DNA from: Flavobacteriales bacterium
GTDB taxonomy: Bacteria; Bacteroidota; Bacteroidia; Flavobacteriales_F; PHOS-HE28
Direction: 5' to 3'
DNA length: 64,000 bases
NCBI GenBank assembly: GCA_016721005.1
Contig: JADKJM010000008.1
Location: 248,001-312,000 of the forward strand
Positions 44,201 to 52,645 of this stretch are shown here, one piece after another. The notes beneath the pieces are model-generated. The model had not been told where the DNA came from. It was given only the letters and a program-made list of their open reading frames with translations, and did no database searches. A program made the position numbers and the translations under genes. Position 1 is the first letter of the stretch. Each line of letters opens with the position of its first letter.

Positions 44201-45414
44201 GGCTTCAAGGTGGAAGCCTCGTTGTACTTCGTGGTGGCGATATCCCAACTCGATGCCTTGAACGCCACATCACCGGCGGCGATGGCAGCATCGTACTTCT
44301 GCTGGGTCTCACGGGCCTTCTTCTCCTCTTCCGCTTTCTTGGCGGCCTCGGCCTTCTTGACGGCGATCAGTGCGATCTGGTCCTTGGGGTAGCGCTCGTC
44401 GGGTTTCAAGGTCCCGGCATCGGTGTACTTGGTAGTGGCCTGATCCCAGTTCTCTGCCTTGAAGGCTGCGTCCGCTGCGGCGATCGCCGCGGTGTACCTC
44501 TCCAACAATTCCTTCGCCTTGCGCTCCTCCTCCGCCTTCTTCGCAAGATCGGCGAGGAGTCCATCGATCTCCTTGATCTTCTGCTTGGGATAAGGCTCGT
44601 CGAACTTGGCATCACTTGCCTCTTGGTACTTGGCCTTGGCCGGCTCGTAATTCTTCTTCCCGAAAAGGCCATCGGCTTCCTTGATCAGTGCCGCGTAATT
44701 CGCCGCGCGATCCTTCTCGGCATCGGCCGCTTCCAACCGCATGCGCGCATCACTGAGTTTGGCCGTGGCGATAGGCTCCGCTGGTTTAAGGGTCAGTGCT
44801 TCGGTGAAGCTGTCCACGGCCTTCTTGAAGTCGGCTGCGGTCATGGCCGCATTGCCCTGCGTCATCAGCTTCGCGAAATCCACCTCGACGTTGGCTTCGC
44901 GCTTCTTGCGCTCTTCATATGCCTTCAGCAAACGTGCTTGTGCATCGCGCATGCCGTTGGTGTACTCCACATCGAATTCGATATTCCCGACCGCCGCGTT
45001 GTACTTGGCTTTGCCGAAGGGTTCCAGCAGCACGGAGTAGTCCACACCCGGGATGTCGGCCATCATCGTGAAGTCGATGTTCATGCCGTGACCACCTTGT
45101 CGGTCCTCTTCGGGTATGTTCCGCGTATCGATCGCGATGTTCTTGCTCACGTAGCCCGCCTTGGCGCACATCACCTTGTAGTCTGCGCCGTAATCCAGGT
45201 TCACTTCGTACTTGCCACTGGCGTTGGTGGGGATCTCCAACACCTTGCCCCCGTTCTTGAACACCGTGATGGCGACTCCTTCGAGCTTCTTGGCCGTGCT
45301 GAAATCCTTCACGGTGCCGTACACCATGACCACATCCACTTGAGCCGTTGCGCTCAAGAATGGCAAGGTGAACAGGGCAAAGAGGGCCGCGCGGAGTACG
45401 TGGTGGATCGGCAT
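41239..45414 (-). CDS. Very long secreted Lys/Glu-rich repeat protein
   Basis: The 1391-residue protein starts at MPIHHVLRAALFALFTLPF (signal peptide). Residues about 25-110 form a carboxypeptidase-regulatory-like domain (VYGTVKDFSTAKKLEGVAIT, KAGYVSKNI). From about 185 to 985 it carries roughly thirteen tandem units of about 65-75 residues, each with a TPR-like helix hairpin: AIxAADxAFxAxxWDxATxKYxEAxxLKP, then xExYPKDQIAAI and a coiled stretch of A/E/K. The last 350 residues are charged coiled coil (RQ/RE-rich), and the end (EYSKVIAKWGTFYFKNGQSI) is compact. Single-domain versions are seen in gliding/T9SS-associated and lipoprotein loci of Bacteroidota, but I do not recognise this full-length form. 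It probably forms a long periplasmic or cell-wall-bridging rod. Confidence 0.8.
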   Translation of the reverse strand: MPIHHVLRAALFALFTLPFLSATAQVDVVMVYGTVKDFSTAKKLEGVAITVFKNGGKVLEIPTNASGKYEVNLDYGADYKVMCAKAGYVSKNIAIDTRNIPEEDRQGGHGMNIDFTMMADIPGVDYSVLLEPFGKAKYNAAVGNIEFDVEYTNGMRDAQARLLKAYEERKKREANVEVDFAKLMTQGNAAMTAADFKKAVDSFTEALTLKPAEPIATAKLSDARMRLEAADAEKDRAANYAALIKEADGLFGKKNYEPAKAKYQEASDAKFDEPYPKQKIKEIDGLLADLAKKAEEERKAKELLERYTAAIAAADAAFKAENWDQATTKYTDAGTLKPDERYPKDQIALIAVKKAEAAKKAEEEKKARETQQKYDAAIAAGDVAFKASSWDIATTKYNEASTLKPEEKYPKDQLAAIAAKRDETAKKAEEERLAKELQQKYQAAITAADLAFNATRYDEAEAKYTEASLLKPQEKYPKDQLAAIAKRREELAKKAEEERLAKDLDEQYKAKLAEAMQAFTSDKLDDAIARYTEASTLKPKEQYPKDQIAAINKKKEELAKKAEEERKQRELDEQYQAVITAADQALTAENWDVATAKYTEASGLKPAEKYPKDQLALVGKRKAEAEERKRLEAIQAQYDQLITAADAAFGSESYPAAKAKYQEASALKPMERYPKDRIAEVDARIAEQARKAEEEKQNREREAKYSELILRADRAYDSKKLSAALVDYRDASTLKPEEQHPKDRIAAIGSELDAAALAKAEEERLAREKADKDKRYVELIASADRDFTAKKYEPARTAYSEALGVKPTEKHPADRLAEIERILGENARKAQEALDAADRDAAERARKAEADRLAADLAAAEKARVDEEARRLKAEAEELDRRYREAVSAGDLAFSKEEFEKARTKFTDALGVKPAEKYPKDRLAAIDDAIARKQAALSEADRLAEQRRLAEEERKRKELEDADRARLAAEQERDRLEAERRAQEERDAEARRLAAERDRMSRESTKEMEERYRSTVLLADEALGAKKYAEARGIYAEASDIRPDETYPLAKIDQIDRMVAEMERLQREAELAAERARLEKESQRERQATTVDPRKEQEAERFLRDAFEREEREKWERIRKLREDLQAEDAANAGEAAERRGGAVRDKERIEEGSAGLYRGDESRRQLSAAEVQAYKDELERIEAERRDRSTASSTQQHDMSLGRQERIMEREGTLQQRQSEAAQDVVSGTEQLRVAEARRVTQANERTSTERERVEQVIQQEADRQQRGALLTQERRDVIEDEKRAVAARDAAYAQASERTRARAKEQLDATPKDQPRAFADYNRNKLAQDYPPGVTEESSTEGNKVIIRRIVVVGNKGDEYSKVIAKWGTFYFKNGQSITEAIWTKETEG

Positions 45415-45489
45415 GCTGGTCGACGAGTTCCTGTGCAGGCAGGAAGGACGCCGCAAAATACGACAACTTTGACGGCATACCCTACTCGC

Positions 45490-46621
45490 ATGGGCTTGAG
45501 CATCTGGGAGGTTGGTGGCTTCCACCGTAAGCCACACTTGGTGGTTATCGGCGGAGGCATTGTGGGTCTCTTCTCCGCGTTGTTCCATAAGCGAAGCCAC
45601 CCCGGCCATCATGTGGTGGTTCTGGAGCGTGGACCCCACCCCAGCGGCGCTAGCGTGAAGAATGCCGGCTTCGCATGTTTCGGAAGCCCGAGCGAGTTGT
45701 TGGCTGACATCCGGAATGAGGGATCCGAAGCGGCCTTGGCGCGTGTGGAAGAACGCTGGCGCGGGCTGAATGAACTGCGCGCCGAGCTCGGCGATGCGAA
45801 CATCGGCTTCGAGGGTTCTGGTGGTCATGAGATCTATCGGACCGGTGGTCCCCTGTACCCGCTCGTGGCGGAAGGGTTCGAAAGATTGAACGCGGCGCTG
45901 CGGCCGATATTCAATGAACCCGTATTTCGCTGGGACGATGGGGCCATTGGTCGGTCCGGAATGGCTGACGTGGAACACATGGTCAGGATGGACCTGGAAA
46001 GCGCGATCGATACAGGCAGGATGATGGTGACCCTATTGCGAAAAGTCAGTTCCGAGGGCGTTCACTTCCGGCCCGGATCGGATGTGCTCGGCATGGAGGA
46101 TGGATCGCAAGGTGTGCGGATCGACCTACGTGACGGAACACGTTTGGAGGCCGGGCAAGTGCTGATCGCGACGAACGGTTACACCTCTTCCCTACTCCCC
46201 GGATTGGATGTCATTCCCGCCCGAGGACAAGTGCTGCTGACAGAAGCCCATCCCAGGCTTGGCCTTGTGTGGAACCTTCCACCTTGGTGAGGGCTTCTAT
46301 TACTTCCGTGAATACCAAGGTGCGGTGTTGCTCGGCGGCGGCCGGAATCTGGATGTGGCCGGTGAGACCACCACGGCTGATGGGACGACCGAGCAGATCC
46401 AGTCCGCATTGGAGGAACTTCTACGGACCGTGATCCTTCCGGGACGTGAATTCAAGATCGCCCGGCGCTGGAGCGGCGTCATGGGTTTCGGGGCGAAGAG
46501 CAAAGCTCCGATCATCGAACGCGTCAGTCCGCGAGTAACCGCAGCGGTTCGCTTGGGTGGTATGGGCGTCGCGATCGGGATACGCGTCGCGAGAAAGGCG
46601 GCGGCACTGCTCAAGGACTGA
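45490..46621 (+). pseudogene. FAD-dependent oxidoreductase (DAO family) with frameshift
   Basis: From ATG 45490 a DAO-type flavoprotein reads well: FAD-binding VVIGGGIVGLFSALFHKR, LERGPHPSGASVKNAGFACF and TNGYTSSLLPGL. The frame stops at 46290. The continuation in another frame (GTFHLGEGFYYFREYQGAVLLGGGRNLD, then GVMGFGAKSKAPIIERVSPR) is the expected C-terminal half of the same enzyme. The total of 1132 bases is one more than a multiple of three. The break lies near 46265-46275, around CTTGTGTGGAACC, where VW-GTFH is expected. It is either a decayed gene or a consensus error. Substrate would be an amino acid or secondary amine. Confidence 0.8.
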
Positions 46622-46623
46622 GC

Positions 46624-48412
46624 CTACATCCGCTCCGGCACCTCGATCCCCAGACACCACATGGCCTTTTTCGTGTTCGTGGCCACAGCGGCACTAAGGA
46701 TGATCCGGAAGGCTCGCTTGGACGCATCCTCTTCCTTCATGACCGGGATCGTCTGGTAGAAACTGTTGTAGGCCTTCACCACTTCGTAGGCGTGGTTGGC
46801 GATGGACGATGGATCCAATCGCGCAGCCGATTCCGCCAACACGCCGGGGAATTGGTGGAGCAGCTTGATGATGTTGCGTTCCTCGGGGAGCAGGGGCCAT
46901 GTGACCATGTACTCATGTGACCATGTGCCCATGGTGCCGACCTTCCTCAGCAATGATCGGATCCGCGCGAAGGTGTATTGGATGAATGGTCCGGTGTGTC
47001 CTTGTAGATCGATACTCGCAGCGGGGTCGAAGAGCATGCGCTTCTTCGGATCCACCTTGAGGAGGTAGTATTTCAACGCAGCGAGGCCGATCATTTCGAA
47101 GAGCGCCGTCTTTTCCTCTTCACTGAACTCATCGAGCTTGCTCAATTGCTCACCCGAAGCACGCGCCTCGTTCACCACTTCCTCCATCAACTCATCGGCA
47201 TCCACCACGGTGCCCTCGCGGCTCTTCATCTTCCCGGTGGGCAGGTCCACCATGCCGTAGCTGAGGTGGAAGAGTTCATCGGCCCACGAGAAGCCGAGCT
47301 TCTTCAGGATGAGGAACAACACCTTGAAGTGGTAGTCCTGCTCGTTGCCGACGGTGTAGATCAATTTGCTCAAGCCCGGATATTCCTCGAATCGCTTGAT
47401 CGCGGTACCGATGTCCTGCGTCATGTACACGCTGGTCCCATCACGACGCAGCAGCACTTTCTCATCGAGTCCCTCCGGAGTGTTGTCCACCCATACGGCG
47501 CCGTCCTTTTCGTAGAACACGCCTTTCTTCAGGCCTTCCAACACGTCGTTCTTCCCCAGCACATAGGTCTGGCTCTCGTAATAGAGCTTGTCGAACTCCA
47601 CGCCCATGCGGGTGTATGTGGAATTGAATCCCTCATATACCCAGCCGTTCATTTTCTCCCACAGCGCGCGGACTTCAGGGTCGTTCGCTTCCCATTTCAG
47701 GAGCATGGCTTGCGCTTCCAGCAGGATCGGTACTTCCTTCTCTGCTTCCTCCTTCGATCTGCCCTCGGTCACCAACGCTTCGATCTGCCGCTTCATTTCG
47801 CGATCGAACTCGACGTAGTATTTCCCCACGAGCTTGTCGCCTTTCAGTCCCGCTGCTCTCCGGTGTCTCGCCGTTGCCGAATTTCTGCCAGGCCACCATG
47901 CTCTTGCAGATGTGGATGCCGCGATCGTTGATCACTTGCACACGGATCACTTCGTTGCCTGTTGCTTGCAGGATCCGGCTCACGCTGTGCCCAAGGAAGT
48001 TGTTCCGAAGGTGCCCGAGGTGCAGTGGTTTGTTGGTGTTCGGCGAACTGTACTCCACCATCATCTTCTTCCCCGTCGCTGGAAAGCTGAGGTGATCTCC
48101 TTCCCCGTTTCCAAGGAATTCCAGCCAGTACTTATCCGAGACAACGAGGTTGAGGAAACCCTTGACCACGTTGAAGCGAACGACTACTGGTACGTTGGCT
48201 GCAAGGTGTTCGCCGATCGCTTGTGCGGTCTGTTCAGGTCCCTTTCCGCTCAACTTGAGAAAGGGGAAGACGTTGATCGTCACATCACCCTCGAACTCCG
48301 GTCGTGTCTGTTGAAAGCCGATGAGCTTGGCGTCCAACTCTTTCGCGAACAGATGCGAGAAAGCAGCTTGAACCGCAGGAGCGAGTAGGAATTGAAGAGG
48401 ATCAAGGAACAT
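46624..48412 (-). CDS. argS: Arginyl-tRNA synthetase with a one-base frameshift
   Basis: The protein reads from MFLDPLQFLLAPAV (48412). It has the N-terminal Add-1 domain, the HIGH-like motif SSPNTNKPLHLGHLRNN, the KMSKS equivalent DLPTGKMKSREGTVV and the DALR anticodon-binding domain at the end. The length of 1789 bases is one base more than 3 x 596, and the N and C parts are in different frames. The shift lies at the CCC at 47849-47851 (GGG on the coding strand): removing one G gives GETPESSGLKGDKLVGKYYV, a continuous synthetase sequence of about 595 residues. The enzyme charges tRNA-Arg and is essential, so a base-calling error in a homopolymer is the likeliest explanation. It ends two bases before the convergent oxidoreductase stop. 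Confidence 0.9.
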
Positions 48413-48474
48413 GGGGCGCAAAGGAAGGACTTGCCATCGAACCACCACGGAGAATGGCGGCCTGCTGTTGGTGG

Positions 48475-49695
48475 TTACACCGGCAACTCTCCGGCGCGCG
48501 GGATCCGATGTCCGCGGAGTTCCTCCAATTGGTCCGCCGTTCGTTCCAGTTCCACACGCACAGAGCGGTGCTTGCGCACCAAGCCGAGATGCAACACAAG
48601 AATGATGAACAGGAGAGCCGATGCAATCATGCCTGCCATCCGCCAGCGACCGATGCGGACATCCGCTTCCTCGATCCGTTGCTCCGCCGAGCGCTGTTCG
48701 ACCGACAATGCACCGAGTTGTTCTTGTACGGCCAGGACATCCGCTCCGGTGAGCGCTTGTGCCAGGCGTTCCGTCAGATCGGCTTTGTTCAAGGAGTCCT
48801 TCATCCGCATGAGGTTGTGCGCAGTGCCAAGCGCACCTACCAGATCCCCTTCACGTTGGAGCAACTCCATGCGGACGCGCTGTACCTCGGGCATCTCACG
48901 CAAGGCGTTCAACTTCCTCAACCGGCGCTCGGCATCGGCGAGGTATTGATCCGCATCCGCCATGCGGCCCATGTTCAGTGCGGTGGTGGCCAGATCCCGT
49001 TCAAGCCAAGACTTCTCCAGGTCGGTTCCATGTTCACTGGTATAACGATAGGACTTGTTCAAGAACGGCCACGCATCCGACCACTGCTTTCGTTCCACGA
49101 GCAGGTTGCCGAGCAATCCGTTCGCGAAGGCTTCGCCAGAAGGATCGCCGATGGCGACATAGATCCCGATGGCTTCTCGCAGCACGACCATGGCCTCCTG
49201 TTCCTTCCCGGCGGTCCGTATGGCGTTGCTCATGTCGCAGAGCCCGTTGGCGATGGCCGTGCTGTCCTTGGATAGGCGCATGTGTACCATGGCTTGCTGC
49301 GCGTGCGCGTATGCTTCGGTCTGCCGCCCGGTCTCCATCAGCACCGTGGCGATCCATCCGTGATCATCGCCCATGGCGCGTTCGCTGCCCATGCCACGGG
49401 CCAGGGTGAGCGCTTCCATGCTGCGCTCCAAGCAGGCACTGTATTCACCGGAAAGGAAATGCGCATACCGGAGCGCGTTCAGGCCATCGTGCTCACTACT
49501 GCGATCCGACGCCAGTTTCGCCATGGAGATCGCCTTCAGGGCCACTTCCTTCGCCAATGCAGCATCGCGATCCACCAAGGCATACGCACTGTCCGCCAAT
49601 TCCCGCGCGGTGGTGCTTTGCCCAAGAGCGAATGACCCGCTGGCCACGAAGGTTCCCATGGCCAGAATGACCGGGAGCGCACTTCTTCTTCTCAT
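48475..49695 (-). CDS. TPR protein with C-terminal transmembrane helix
   Basis: The 406-residue protein starts at MRRRSALPVILAMGTFVAS (signal peptide, 49695). Residues about 35-310 contain six or seven TPR-type helical pairs (LNALRYAHFLSGEYSACLER, MGDDHGWIATVLMETGRQTE, FANGLLGNLLVERKQWSDAW). A coiled coil and one transmembrane helix (about 363-385, MAGMIASALLFIILVLHLGL) are followed by a short cytoplasmic coiled segment ending ELRGHRIPRAGELPV. This is the sensor half of a TPR-type sensor kinase or LuxR protein, without its kinase or DNA-binding output. It may be a truncated sensor or a membrane scaffold. Confidence 0.75.
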   Translation of the reverse strand: MRRRSALPVILAMGTFVASGSFALGQSTTARELADSAYALVDRDAALAKEVALKAISMAKLASDRSSEHDGLNALRYAHFLSGEYSACLERSMEALTLARGMGSERAMGDDHGWIATVLMETGRQTEAYAHAQQAMVHMRLSKDSTAIANGLCDMSNAIRTAGKEQEAMVVLREAIGIYVAIGDPSGEAFANGLLGNLLVERKQWSDAWPFLNKSYRYTSEHGTDLEKSWLERDLATTALNMGRMADADQYLADAERRLRKLNALREMPEVQRVRMELLQREGDLVGALGTAHNLMRMKDSLNKADLTERLAQALTGADVLAVQEQLGALSVEQRSAEQRIEEADVRIGRWRMAGMIASALLFIILVLHLGLVRKHRSVRVELERTADQLEELRGHRIPRAGELPV

Positions 49696-49787
49696 GATGC
49701 CAGGCTTTGATGCCGAAGGAAGCATCCGGGGTGTTCCGCCGGACCGACTGTGCGGGGGAACTTTCCCGCAGCCCCTGTTCACAATCC

Positions 49788-50732
49788 TTACCGAACGGCC
49801 TCGAGGAAGTTCTCCGCGAGCATGCAGCGCACGCTTCCCCCGCCAACGGTCTCGATGGTAGGAATGGGAACAGGGATCAGTTGCGTGTGGCGCTCCAAGG
49901 CGATGCGTTGGTGCGGCTGAAGTGCATGGAATGCGGTTTCACTCAAGAACGTGAAGGATGCTTCGCTACGCGACGGACCCGGTTCGACCCCCTTCAACTC
50001 AAGCAGGTTGCCCACGTATTCGTGCATCTGGGTTAAGCTGATGGCGATGACCTCGCGGCCGCTTTTCGCCAACTCCTCCTCCACTTCTTGCCGTTCAGCC
50101 GGGTACGGCATCGCCTCGAAACAGACCACGGCGAACCGCATTGCGATGCTCATGATCACGTTGGTGTGATACACCGGTTGACCATTCAAACGCCCGTCCA
50201 TGGTGGCCGTGAAGGCGATCGGGGTGTAGCCGAAGCGCTCACTCCATGCACTCAACGCGCTTTCGTGTGTGCGTGGTGAAAGGCACGCGAACGCCCGCTT
50301 CTTGACCCGGTCGAGGACGAGGCTGCCGGTGCCTTCCAGGATCTTCCCTTGATGTTCCCAAGCGCTCAGGTCCACCACCGTCCCGATCCGAAAACCCTCG
50401 CGTGCCAACGATCGCGCAAGATCCGGGTCGCGTTCTGCCCGGCGTGATAGAGTACACATGGGATAGAGCACGACGGTGCCGTCGGCGTGTGTACTGAACC
50501 AGTTGTTCGGGAAGACCGCATTCGGCGCTTTAAGGTCGAACGGATCGAGGACCGTAATGCCGATGCCGCACTGCCGCAAGGATCCCAGAAGGCCATCGAA
50601 TTCCTCCGCCGCCGCCTGAGCCACGTCGGTATCGGAGAGTTGGCGCTGGAATTCGTTCGTGTCAGCCGTTTCCGGGTCGAACCGGAAACCCGTGGGCCGG
50701 ACCAGAATGACGTTGGCTGCGGACTGGCTCAC
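49788..50732 (-). CDS. ctlX: Amidinotransferase/arginine deiminase-related hydrolase (CtlX type)
   Basis: The GTG at 50732 is chosen as start: GTGA overlaps the arginase stop, giving MSQSAANVILVRPTGFRF, the usual N-terminus, and 314 residues. The guanidino-group-modifying fold is seen in FPNNWFSTHADGTVVLYPM, HQGKILEGTGSLVLDR, YHTNVIMSIAMRFAVV and the catalytic-cysteine region TVGGGSVRCMLAEN. Family members hydrolyse citrulline-type substrates (CtlX, citrulline utilisation hydrolase) or transfer amidino groups. Coupling to arginase shows that the two act on one route of arginine or citrulline breakdown. Acts in the cytoplasm; the exact reaction is inferred from family. Confidence 0.85.
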   Translation of the reverse strand: MSQSAANVILVRPTGFRFDPETADTNEFQRQLSDTDVAQAAAEEFDGLLGSLRQCGIGITVLDPFDLKAPNAVFPNNWFSTHADGTVVLYPMCTLSRRAERDPDLARSLAREGFRIGTVVDLSAWEHQGKILEGTGSLVLDRVKKRAFACLSPRTHESALSAWSERFGYTPIAFTATMDGRLNGQPVYHTNVIMSIAMRFAVVCFEAMPYPAERQEVEEELAKSGREVIAISLTQMHEYVGNLLELKGVEPGPSRSEASFTFLSETAFHALQPHQRIALERHTQLIPVPIPTIETVGGGSVRCMLAENFLEAVR

Positions 50733-51667
50733 CGGCCACGTAGAATGGGGAACAACGGTTCGAGGATACTCAGCGTCGCCTCGGCCATGGCGTTCTTCAC
50801 ATCCAGCGCGGGGTTGATCTCCACGACATCCAAGGTGGCGGTCTTGGGATCCGCGCAAAAGCCACTGAGGAGTTCGCGGGCCTCGTTCAGGAAAAGGCCA
50901 TTCGGCACCGGGGTGCCTGTGCCGACGGAGATGCTGGGATCGAGGCTATCCACGTCGAAGCTGATGTGGAGACGGTCGCAACCGGTCAGGTGCTTCAAGG
51001 TTTCCTGCACCGTTTTCGTCCCGCCCTGCTTCCGAAGCTGTTCCACCGTGATCACTTTGATCCCGTGTTCCTTGATGATGGCTTCTTCTTCTGGCTCATG
51101 ATCACGCAACCCGATGAAGACCAGATCGCGGGGCAGGAGTTTGGGGCCGCTGACCCCGATCTTCCGGAGCCGGTCCCAGGTGTCCATGGTGTAAACACGC
51201 GGACGATTCCTACCCTTCTTCTCGATCTGCATCAGCAGCGCCAAGGGCATTCCGTGGACGTTCCCGCTGGGGGTCGTCCAAGGGGTATGGAGGTCGGCAT
51301 GGGCATCGATCCAGACCACGCCGAGGCGCTGATCCGGGAACGCCATCTTGGTGCCCGAGACGGATCCGATAGCTATTGAATGGTCGCCTCCGACCACGAT
51401 CGGGAAGACACTATTCCTCAGATACTTGTACACTTCATAGGCCAGATCGCTTTCGAAGCGGATCAACCCATCGATGTGGTGGGCGTTGGAGGCCGAGTCG
51501 TCCTCGTAAAGCACGTCGTTCTCATCCCGCAGGATGCTCTCCTCGGCATGGCCGAAGAGTTCACTGCCGAGTTTCCAAGCCGCCACACGCAGAGCGGCCA
51601 TGCCCATGCTGGTGCCACGGGTGCCAGCCCCGATCTCCGAGGCCGCTTCGATCAATCGCAAGTCCAT
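50729..51667 (-). CDS. Arginase
   Basis: The 312-residue ureohydrolase starts at MDLRLIEAASEIGAGTRG. Binuclear manganese motifs are complete: GGDHSIA, VVWIDAHADLHTP, and SFDVDSLDPSIS. The GTGTPVPNGL loop, with a following EARELL, belongs to true arginases rather than agmatinases. It splits arginine to ornithine and urea in the cytoplasm. Its TGA stop is embedded in GTGA together with the start of the amidinotransferase gene, so the two are translated together. The start is separated by 88 bases from the divergent lipoprotein gene. Confidence 0.9.
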   Translation of the reverse strand: MDLRLIEAASEIGAGTRGTSMGMAALRVAAWKLGSELFGHAEESILRDENDVLYEDDSASNAHHIDGLIRFESDLAYEVYKYLRNSVFPIVVGGDHSIAIGSVSGTKMAFPDQRLGVVWIDAHADLHTPWTTPSGNVHGMPLALLMQIEKKGRNRPRVYTMDTWDRLRKIGVSGPKLLPRDLVFIGLRDHEPEEEAIIKEHGIKVITVEQLRKQGGTKTVQETLKHLTGCDRLHISFDVDSLDPSISVGTGTPVPNGLFLNEARELLSGFCADPKTATLDVVEINPALDVKNAMAEATLSILEPLFPILRGR

Positions 51668-51755
51668 CGCGGCGCAAGGTAAGCCGGGGCTGCGGAGCCT
51701 TCCGAACCCCGGCCTGCCTCCCAGCGTAACACGGCCACCGTCAAGAATTCCGACT

Positions 51756-52454
51756 ATGCGAAACCAGCTCCTGATCTCCTGCGCAAGCGCCCTCTTGTTG
51801 GCCACGGGCTGTGGCACAAGCCTTCTCAACCGCGGTGTCGAGGAGGGCACCATCGAGTACGCCCTCAGTTTCCCGGGCTATGACCCGAACGGCTTGATGG
51901 CCGGGATGCTGCCGGAGCGTACCACGCTTTGCTTCACCGAAGACAAGCAGGTGGCCGAACTCAGTGCGGGTATGGGGATCTTCCGGACCATGATGCAGGT
52001 GGATAACAAGGGACGATCCATGGATTACCACATGAGCATGATGGGCAAGAAGATCGTGGCCCACTTGCAACCCCGGGACATGGACCTCTTCAACAGTGAT
52101 TATGGTAGCCCGACGATCCTCTTCACGCAGGATGTGGACACCATCGCTGGCTACCCGTGCAAGCGTGCCGTCGCGGTCTTCGATCGGATGCTCCAACCGG
52201 AGATCGATCTCTGGTACACGGAAGACATTCAAATGAAGAACCCGAACTGGTACGGCCCTTTCGCGGAAGTCCCAGGCGTACTGCTTCGGTATGAGATGGT
52301 CCAGAACGGCATCCGGATGCACTTGGATGCCATATCCGTGACCCCGGGAACCGTGGATCTGGCCAAGTTCGATACACAGAAGGAATTCGATTCCGTGGCC
52401 CCCGCAGTGCTCCACCAACAATTGGGCGAGGTGTTGAGCACGTTCTCGATGTAA
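51756..52454 (+). CDS. Lipoprotein of unknown function (DUF4412-like)
   Basis: The 232-residue product starts at MRNQLLISCASALLLATGCG, with lipobox LATGC, so it should be a lipoprotein. The body is a beta-rich domain (GTIEYALSFPGYDPN, ERTTLCFTEDKQVAEL, RSMDYHMSMMGKK) ending with GYPCKRAVAVFD and DLWYTEDI. This pattern fits the DUF4412-type periplasmic proteins of Bacteroidota, which look like LolA/LolB or GldN-like barrels, but I cannot assign a function. It stands alone and is followed by an inverted repeat that may end its transcript. Confidence 0.7.
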   Translation: MRNQLLISCASALLLATGCGTSLLNRGVEEGTIEYALSFPGYDPNGLMAGMLPERTTLCFTEDKQVAELSAGMGIFRTMMQVDNKGRSMDYHMSMMGKKIVAHLQPRDMDLFNSDYGSPTILFTQDVDTIAGYPCKRAVAVFDRMLQPEIDLWYTEDIQMKNPNWYGPFAEVPGVLLRYEMVQNGIRMHLDAISVTPGTVDLAKFDTQKEFDSVAPAVLHQQLGEVLSTFSM

Positions 52455-52462
52455 GTGGAAAG

Positions 52463-52545
52463 GTTGTTCGTGTTGAAGGTTGTTCGGCCCTGAGGTCGAG
52501 CGGATAAGATGCGCTTATCTACGAACAACCTTCAATACGAACAAC
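52463..52545. repeat. Large imperfect inverted repeat upstream of ftsK
   Basis: A 24-base arm (52463-52486, GTTGTTCGTGTTGAAGG followed by TTGTTCG) is complementary to 52522-52545 with one mismatch. Each arm carries two copies of a GTTGTTCG octamer. A smaller hairpin GATAAG/CTTATC (52503-52519) lies between them. It may end transcription of the lipoprotein gene or bind a protein. Confidence 0.6.
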
Positions 52546-52620
52546 GTCCAACCTCCCTCCCCAACCCCGCCCTGTTGATAATAGCCGGGGCCTTCGCCCC
52601 GTTCCCCTTGGGTGCCCCGA

Positions 52621-52628
52621 TACTTTTG
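52621..52628 (+). promoter_or_regulatory. -7 promoter element TACTTTTG upstream of ftsK
   Basis: TACTTTTG matches TAnnTTTG exactly, 18 bases before the GTG at 52646 and 42 before the TTG at 52670. No clear -33 TTTG lies 19-21 bases upstream. Confidence 0.4.
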
Positions 52629-52645
52629 ATCGCACCCCCTCGCAT

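Noticed and set aside
44089..46290. A 733-codon fusion of an unknown region with an FAD oxidoreductase.
   Set aside because: The first two thirds are antisense to the repeat protein. The oxidoreductase itself starts at 45490.
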